From: an uncultured Candidatus Methylacidiphilales bacterium
Lineage (GTDB): Bacteria; Verrucomicrobiota; Verrucomicrobiia; Methylacidiphilales; CALFVM01
Assembly: GCA_937928665.1 (NCBI GenBank)
Contig: CALFVM010000021.1
Location: 1-5,816 of the forward strand
Direction: 5' to 3'
DNA: 5,816 nt
Shown: one piece after another, positions 1-5,816 of the stretch
Layout: each line of letters begins with the position of its first letter
Position numbering within the stretch: the first letter of the stretch is position 1
The notes under the pieces: model-generated
Seen by the model: only the letters and a program-made list of their open reading frames with translations
The model's database searches: none
Told to the model about the DNA's origin: nothing
Program-made: the position numbers and the translations under genes

Positions 1-156
1 CAATCGGCTCCTCGCCCTTACGAATGAGACCCTCGTTCACGACGTCGAGCATTTCCAAAAAGGACATGTTCGGGTTCAAACCGGGAGCTTCATAATCGAC
101 CATCCGACCTTCAGATTTCGGCGAGGCCTGCCGCCAGACGCGCAGATTGACTTTCA

Positions 157-157
<1 letters not shown>
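1..157 (-). CDS. sdhB: Succinate dehydrogenase/fumarate reductase iron-sulfur subunit, N-terminal part (runs off the window)
   Basis: This is the start of the iron-sulfur subunit, which passes electrons from the FAD of SdhA to the membrane quinone site through [2Fe-2S], [4Fe-4S] and [3Fe-4S] clusters. Only the first 52 codons are present. They begin MKVNLRVWRQ and contain MSFLEMLDVVNE followed by KGEEPI, which is the N-terminal ferredoxin-like pattern of the Bacteroidetes/Chlorobi-type SdhB/FrdB. The first cluster-binding cysteines of the family come just after this point and are outside the window. The ATG (157-155) shares one base with the sdhA stop codon (TAATG), so translation is probably coupled to sdhA. 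A GGAG at 170-167 lies nine bases upstream and can act as the ribosome binding site. The gene is intact as far as visible. The identification rests on the short sequence plus its place directly after sdhA. Confidence 0.93.
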
Positions 158-2076
<1,919 letters not shown>

Positions 2077-2104
2077 AGCTTTGTCTTCAGGTCGTTCGGC
2101 TGCG

Positions 2105-2800
2105 TTATTTTCCGTAACCCAGGAGAACCGCCAGCGGCACCCCGGCCATTCCTACAAAAATCACCACCGAAACCACTTTGGCCAACCATTCCGTGTAGAC
2201 CGCAGTCTTGGCGTCGCGGAGTCCAACCGTTTGGAAAATACTCCCGATCCCGTGGCTCAGATGCACGCAGAGAAGCCCCACCCCCACGATGTAAAACCCG
2301 GAAATCCACACATTCGAGAATCCCTGAACCACCATTGCGAACACATCTGGGACCAGCGGACCTTCGCCTCCAATTTGCGTCTTTAACAGGGCATAATCTG
2401 CGAAGGGACCCGCCTTGACCGTGAAATGCAGCAGATGGAAGATAATAAATCCCAGCACAATTAGCCCACTCGCCACCATGGTCAGTGAAGCTAATGAAGC
2501 CTGGATCTTTGTCTTCGTCGCATATTCGGCTGGGCGCGCCCTTTTGTTTTCTACCGCCAGAGAAATCGCACACGCCACATGGATGACCGCCACCGCCAAC
2601 AGTCCCGCACGGAACCCCCACAGCACCAATGCATTGCTTTGAAGCACCTTCGCGTAATGATTCAACGCATCTGCCCCTAGGAAAATCTGCAGGTTCCCGA
2701 GCATGTGGATGATTACAAAAGCGACCAGAGCGGCTCCGGTCACCGCGACCAGGTATTTGCGGCCCAGAGACGAGGTAGCCAGAAGGACGAGTTGCTTCAT
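2105..2800 (-). CDS. sdhC: Succinate dehydrogenase/fumarate reductase cytochrome b subunit (b558 family)
   Basis: Membrane anchor that holds haem and the quinone site of complex II. The 231-residue protein has five strongly hydrophobic segments, at about 14-36, 58-82, 103-127, 162-186 and 206-227. Each of the first four carries one or two histidines near its end: H32 (IIHMLGNLQ), H74, H122/H125 and H180/H183. This is the arrangement of the single-subunit dihaem cytochrome b of B. subtilis SdhC and Wolinella FrdC, where four helices supply four axial ligands, so I infer two b haems. The N-terminal SSLGRKYLVAVTG matches the family opening and supports the ATG at 2800. That start lacks a clear Shine-Dalgarno sequence. 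The gene is first in the sdhCAB operon and has its own promoter upstream. A separate SdhD is not expected for this type, and none is seen in the 28 bases before sdhA. Confidence 0.95.
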   Translation of the reverse strand: MKQLVLLATSSLGRKYLVAVTGAALVAFVIIHMLGNLQIFLGADALNHYAKVLQSNALVLWGFRAGLLAVAVIHVACAISLAVENKRARPAEYATKTKIQASLASLTMVASGLIVLGFIIFHLLHFTVKAGPFADYALLKTQIGGEGPLVPDVFAMVVQGFSNVWISGFYIVGVGLLCVHLSHGIGSIFQTVGLRDAKTAVYTEWLAKVVSVVIFVGMAGVPLAVLLGYGK

Positions 2801-2820
2801 AAATTGGGAGTGATGATTCA

Positions 2821-2842
2821 GAGGAGTCCCTTGGGACCCCTC
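2821..2842 (-). promoter_or_regulatory. Inverted repeat (hairpin or operator) at the sdhC transcription start
   Basis: On the minus strand GAGGGGTCCC (2842-2833) is followed, two bases later, by GGGACTCCTC (2830-2821). Nine of the ten positions are Watson-Crick complementary, and the tenth is a G:U pair in the sdhC transcript. With the innermost C-G pair left open to close the loop, the RNA would form a nine-pair stem with a four-base loop. No run of U follows, so it does not look like an intrinsic terminator of the HAD gene. It overlaps the start point predicted from the promoter (near 2839). It is therefore either a 5'-end stem-loop in the sdhCAB leader or a palindromic repressor site. The role is inferred; the repeat itself is plain in the sequence. 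Confidence 0.7.
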
Positions 2843-2845
2843 TAG

Positions 2846-2873
2846 ACCGTAGAAAGAAAGTGCAACCTGTCAA
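2846..2873 (-). promoter_or_regulatory. Sigma-70-like promoter of sdhCAB
   Basis: A perfect -35 box TTGACA lies at 2873-2868, followed by a 16-base spacer and TACGGT at 2851-2846 as a -10 box that keeps the conserved T, A and final T. An A/T-rich stretch at about 2895-2883 lies just upstream, where an UP element would be. The promoter sits in the only sizeable non-coding gap of the window, between the HAD gene stop and sdhC. The predicted start is close to 2839, giving a leader of about 40 bases. The -35 is strong and the -10 is mediocre, which would suit regulated expression. Confidence 0.6.
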
Positions 2874-2900
2874 AACGGATGCGGAGAAATTTTCCAATTA

Positions 2901-3584
2901 TTAGAGATCAGCCTCGGACCATACCTCCGCTAATGCTACTTCCAGATTGCGATCTGGTCGCATGAGCAACCGGCCCGTCCATCCCGCCATCTCCGCCCCG
3001 CCCCAATCCGCTGCCGCATCATCTCCCACCAGCCAAACTTCCCGCCCTCTCAGCCCAACGGCTGATTCAGCCGCCCTGAAGATCCGTTGGTCCGGCTTGG
3101 CCGCCCCCAGTTCCTCGCTCACCCCAATCCACTCAAACCGCCGCGCCAAACCCAGCCCATCAAGAATACCCCGCAAACGGCCATCCCAATTTGAAAGCAC
3201 GGCCCGGCGCACACCGCAGTGTTCCAATTTGTCCAGCACCCCCTCCACCTCTGGAAAGACCCGCCAAAGATCCGGTCGCGCGAACACGCGAAACAGCTCT
3301 TCAAAATAGTCATCGAACGGAAACGTTCCCACCCGGCCCTCCTCTGGCAATGACTTCCGGACCACCTCCTTCCACCACCCTTTGGTCAATCGTGGAGGGC
3401 TGCCCGCTCCGACATTCATTTCCCTCCACGCCTGACGAAATCTCCGCTCCGTCGCTTCAACCGACATGACAGCACCATAGTTGACCGCCAGCCTTGCATA
3501 CGTTTCTCCGACCGGGCGAGCCAGGCGAATCAACGTCCCCGCCGCGTCAAAGAAAACAATACTCGGCATCTTCATGTCACCCAT
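2901..3584 (-). CDS. HAD-superfamily (subfamily IA) hydrolase, REG-2/HDHD3-like
   Basis: A 227-residue soluble protein with the haloacid dehalogenase fold. Motif I is FFDAAGTL (residues 11-18) with nucleophile D13. Motif II is LSNWDG, with S131. Motif III is AAKPD, with K163. Motif IV is VGDDAAADWGGAEMAG, with D188/D189 and D193. A helical C1-type cap lies at about 20-110 and includes GWWKEVV (69-75). The second motif I aspartate, normally the general acid/base of HAD phosphatases, is alanine (A15). REG-2/HDHD3-like proteins commonly show DAxGT here, so this is more likely a family trait than a mutation. The substrate is unknown, and ordinary phosphatase activity should not be assumed. The first ATG overlaps the end of folC by 8 bases. 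ATGs at 3575 (codon 4) and 3569 (codon 6) are also plausible because motif I starts so near the N-terminus, and no ribosome site settles the choice. Probably cotranscribed with folC. Confidence 0.88.
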   Translation of the reverse strand: MGDMKMPSIVFFDAAGTLIRLARPVGETYARLAVNYGAVMSVEATERRFRQAWREMNVGAGSPPRLTKGWWKEVVRKSLPEEGRVGTFPFDDYFEELFRVFARPDLWRVFPEVEGVLDKLEHCGVRRAVLSNWDGRLRGILDGLGLARRFEWIGVSEELGAAKPDQRIFRAAESAVGLRGREVWLVGDDAAADWGGAEMAGWTGRLLMRPDRNLEVALAEVWSEADL

Positions 3585-4866
3585 TCAACCCGATCTCGTC
3601 CCGCAATCCCGAGCTTTGCCTCAAGACCTCTCCCACCAGGTAAAGTGAGCCCGTGGCCAAAGTTCCCTTCTCTTCCGGGGAGGCTTGTTCAGCCGCCAGA
3701 GCCTCCTCGCACGACCCAAACACCCGCACGTTTGCCTTGTTCCATAATCCGGCCGCATCCGCGACCGTCGCGCCCCGGCCTGACTTGACCGGCACCACCC
3801 AAACCTCCCGTCCTGCCTCATCAAATGGCACCACCAGTTCTGGGCAGGTTTTCTCGGCCAGGCAGCCAAAAATTATCCGGCCCGGACCCGCGCCAAACAC
3901 CTCAGACCACGTTTCCCGCAACCGCAGCATCGCGCAAGGATTATGCGCTCCATCCACGACCAGAGGCGGTGCTTCCCGCTGCACATCGAATCGCCCCGGC
4001 CATCGGGCCGCGGATAGTCCCTCCCTGACCCTCGCCTCTGGCAAAATCAACCCCTCTCCCCGCACCACCTCCAACACCGCTAGTGCCACCGCAAGATTCT
4101 CCCGCTGGTGCGCCCCCAGCAAACGAGTCAACCAAACCTCACCTCCCACGCGGCACCATTGACCCCTCCAGGGCGGCTCCACCACGGGGCCGCGCTCCGC
4201 CGGATCCACCCACCGCAGCGCTACCCCAAGTTCCTCCGCCCGCATCTTTAGAATCCCGTCCGGCTCCGGGCCCGACCGGATCGCTACCGCCGGTCGGCCC
4301 GGCTTCAGGATTCCCGCCTTTTCCCGCGCGATCTCCGCCAGGGTCGCGCCAAGCCACCGCTCATGATCCCGGTCAATCCGCGTGATCGCGCAACACAGCG
4401 GCTCGACCACATTGGTTGCATCCAGCCGTCCGCCCAACCCCGTTTCCCACACCACCACCTCGATTCCCGCATCACGAAACAAAACAAGTGCCACTCCCGT
4501 CATCGCTTCAAAGAAGGTCACCGCCACCCCCTGCTCCCGCAGCCGTTCCACCTCGAGACGAACCCCGGCCACCGCCCGAGCGAACTTCTCTTGGTCAACC
4601 GCCTGCCCCGCCATCCGCACCCGTTCCGTCACCTCACACAAATGCGGTGACGTGAACAGGCCCACCCGAAGTCCGCAGGCCCGCAACGCCGCGTCCAACA
4701 ACGCCGCGGTTGACCCCTTCCCGTTGGTCCCCGCAATGTGGATAAACCTCAGCTCCCGCTCCGGATGACCCAGTGCCCCGCATAGACGGCGCATGTTCTC
4801 CAGGCCCAGCTTCACGCCGAACATCTGGAGCCCGAAAAGATAATCGACCGCCTCCTGGTAGGTCAT
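3577..4866 (-). CDS. folC: Dihydrofolate synthase/folylpolyglutamate synthase (FolC)
   Basis: ATP-dependent Mur-ligase-like enzyme of folate synthesis. It adds glutamate to dihydropteroate and/or extends the polyglutamate tail of folates in the cytoplasm. From the chosen start it has 429 residues, normal for FolC. Visible motifs: the P-loop GTNGKGS (46-52), TSPH (72-75), TFFEAMT (117-123), ETGLGGRLDATN (141-152), D167-H168, REKAGILKPG with K183 placed like the carbamylated lysine, GAHQREN (251-257), WPGRFD (289-294), VVDGAHNP (303-310) and TGSLYLVGEV (405-414). I chose the ATG at 4866 because MTYQEAVDYL is the typical FolC opening and the codon makes a 4-base ATGA overlap with the epimerase stop. 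An ATG at 4890 (8 residues longer) has a better GGAG eight bases upstream and cannot be excluded. The open frame back to 5028 is inside the epimerase gene and is unlikely to be used. Whether it has one or both activities cannot be told from sequence. Confidence 0.96.
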   Translation of the reverse strand: MTYQEAVDYLFGLQMFGVKLGLENMRRLCGALGHPERELRFIHIAGTNGKGSTAALLDAALRACGLRVGLFTSPHLCEVTERVRMAGQAVDQEKFARAVAGVRLEVERLREQGVAVTFFEAMTGVALVLFRDAGIEVVVWETGLGGRLDATNVVEPLCCAITRIDRDHERWLGATLAEIAREKAGILKPGRPAVAIRSGPEPDGILKMRAEELGVALRWVDPAERGPVVEPPWRGQWCRVGGEVWLTRLLGAHQRENLAVALAVLEVVRGEGLILPEARVREGLSAARWPGRFDVQREAPPLVVDGAHNPCAMLRLRETWSEVFGAGPGRIIFGCLAEKTCPELVVPFDEAGREVWVVPVKSGRGATVADAAGLWNKANVRVFGSCEEALAAEQASPEEKGTLATGSLYLVGEVLRQSSGLRDEIGLNG

Positions 4867-5762
4867 GACCCCAGCGGAACCAAACGGCATCGCGCCGTCT
4901 CCGTCCGGCCCGGCTCCAGCCAGCGCAAGCCCTGCCCGTGATGAATTGCGTTCGGCAATCCCGCCCACGGTTCCACACAATAAAAATCCGAATCCGTCGC
5001 CTGCGTCCACGTGGTCACGGCAAACCACGGCACCTCGCTCCCCCCAAGCTCAAAGCGTACGCCCCGCCCCGTCCCCTCATCGGTCAGAACCACCGGCTGT
5101 TTCTTGAGTTCCAAATGAAACCGATCCACCAACCCGTAATCGTCCAGACGATGACGATCCCGCAGCGATGGCTCTCTCCAGATCGATCCATCCGTCCGTT
5201 GCCGCGCCCACTCTCGCGCTCCCAACTCCAGCCGCCACCGGCCCCGCTCACCATGCGCAACCGGAAAGTAAAAATGATGCCCTGCACAATACGGCATGGG
5301 GCGATTCCCCCGATTCGTCGTCTCCAGTCTCACCTCCAGCCCCCCATCTGTCAGGCCATACCCAACCCGAAACCGGAAGGGCCACGGATACAACGGCCGC
5401 GTCGCCTCCGAATCGTCCAGCACCATCCAAAACAGGTCGTCTTCTGTCTCCGCTGCAAAAGCCGATGTCCGCGCAAACCCGTGCATCGGCATCTCCCGCA
5501 CCGTCCCCTCCGGGTCCCGCCAACGCCCCCCTTTCCCGTTGACAAAGTGCCGGGCGATCATCGGAAACAAAATCGGATTGCCTCCCCGGATCCGTTCGGG
5601 TTTGGACCAGTCCGCCGCCTCCGGCCAGAACAACATCTCGCGCCCCTCCACCTCCCAACGACACAGCCGGGCACCCGCTGTCGGGCACAACCAGATCGTC
5701 TGACGTTCATCCCCCACCCTGTAGGTCACCTGATCCTGCCACTCGATCTTTTCCAGCTTCAT
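4863..5762 (-). CDS. Aldose 1-epimerase family protein (galactose mutarotase-like)
   Basis: A 299-residue cytoplasmic protein, with no signal peptide, of the beta-sandwich mutarotase family that interconverts alpha and beta anomers of aldoses or sugar phosphates. Supporting motifs are IRGGNPILFP (58-67), with the conserved substrate-side arginine region, MHGFAR (93-98) with H94, AGHHFYFP (160-167) with H162/H163, and VEPWAG (263-268) with E264. In characterised GalM proteins a histidine acts as acid and a C-terminal glutamate as base. The best matches here are one of H162/H163 and E264. It resembles the short YeaD/LacX-like branch more than classical GalM, and the natural sugar is unknown. 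Its TGA overlaps the folC ATG, which suggests coupling. The frame stays open upstream to the window edge, so a longer start is formally possible. The ATG at 5762 is supported by an AGGG nine bases upstream and by the possible upstream stop at 5774. Confidence 0.88.
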   Translation of the reverse strand: MKLEKIEWQDQVTYRVGDERQTIWLCPTAGARLCRWEVEGREMLFWPEAADWSKPERIRGGNPILFPMIARHFVNGKGGRWRDPEGTVREMPMHGFARTSAFAAETEDDLFWMVLDDSEATRPLYPWPFRFRVGYGLTDGGLEVRLETTNRGNRPMPYCAGHHFYFPVAHGERGRWRLELGAREWARQRTDGSIWREPSLRDRHRLDDYGLVDRFHLELKKQPVVLTDEGTGRGVRFELGGSEVPWFAVTTWTQATDSDFYCVEPWAGLPNAIHHGQGLRWLEPGRTETARCRLVPLGS

Positions 5763-5773
5763 CCCGGCGAACC

Positions 5774-5815
5774 CTACGCGAAGACCCCGGCGTTGGCCAT
5801 CCGCAACACCGCAAA
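5774..5815 (-). CDS. Possible C-terminal end of an upstream gene (partial, unidentified)
   Basis: One minus-strand frame reads FAVLRMANAGVFA and then TAG at 5776-5774, 11 bases before the epimerase start. That spacing is what a preceding operon gene would give, and the residues are unremarkable for a protein tail. Thirteen codons are far too few to name a family or to prove it is coding. The epimerase frame is also open through this stretch, so the reading is tentative. Confidence 0.35.
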   Translation of the reverse strand, partial: FAVLRMANAGVFA

Positions 5816-5816
5816 C

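Noticed and set aside
2821..2842. Intrinsic terminator for the HAD gene
   Set aside because: The stem is good, but the sequence after it (GAATCATCACTCCC on the minus strand) has no T-run, and it lies downstream of a convincing promoter.
2883..2895. Imperfect palindrome GGAGAAATTTTCC as an operator
   Set aside because: It is short, A/T-rich and imperfect. It is equally well explained as the A/T-rich region upstream of the -35 box, so I do not call it separately.
4083..4385. Pro-rich plus-strand frame of 100 codons opposite folC
   Set aside because: The proline and alanine repetition is the mirror of Gly/Arg/Ala codons on the coding strand. It is a typical high-GC antisense artefact.
4867..5028. 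Longer folC reading frame starting at 5028
   Set aside because: The extra 54 residues are not FolC-like and overlap the confidently coding 3' end of the epimerase gene. The family N-terminus begins at 4866.

Overview
The window reads as a stretch of ordinary bacterial core metabolism with every supported gene on the minus strand. I found no mobile element, CRISPR array, RNA gene or unknown defence or biosynthetic system. The SdhA, SdhB and SdhC sequences closely resemble the succinate dehydrogenase/fumarate reductase of Bacteroidetes and PVC-type bacteria: an SdhA that opens near 'LDAKIPSGPL', a single five-helix cytochrome b, and gene order C-A-B. The high GC content, most marked in the folC region, fits a Verrucomicrobia-like organism better than most Bacteroidetes. 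That assignment is an inference from protein style and composition only.

Read in the direction of transcription (high to low coordinates), the window starts with the possible last codons of an unidentified gene (5774-5815). An aldose 1-epimerase/galactose mutarotase-like gene follows (4863-5762). Next come folC, for dihydrofolate/folylpolyglutamate synthase (3577-4866), and a REG-2/HDHD3-like HAD-family hydrolase (2901-3584). These three genes are packed tightly: a 4-base ATGA overlap joins the epimerase to folC, and an 8-base overlap joins folC to the HAD gene if the HAD gene's first ATG is used. They are probably one transcript with translational coupling, although their products have no obvious shared pathway.

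After a gap of about 100 bases comes the second unit, sdhC (2105-2800), sdhA (157-2076) and sdhB (from 157, running off the window at base 1). The gap carries a good sigma-70-like promoter and a near-perfect inverted repeat at the expected transcription start. SdhC anchors the complex and carries haem, SdhA holds FAD and the dicarboxylate site, and SdhB holds the iron-sulfur clusters. Together they oxidise succinate to fumarate in the TCA cycle and reduce quinone, or run in reverse as a fumarate reductase.

The points most worth a second look are the inverted repeat at the sdhC promoter, the poor ribosome binding site of sdhC, the alanine in place of the second motif I aspartate in the HAD protein, and the mixed epimerase-folC-HAD operon.
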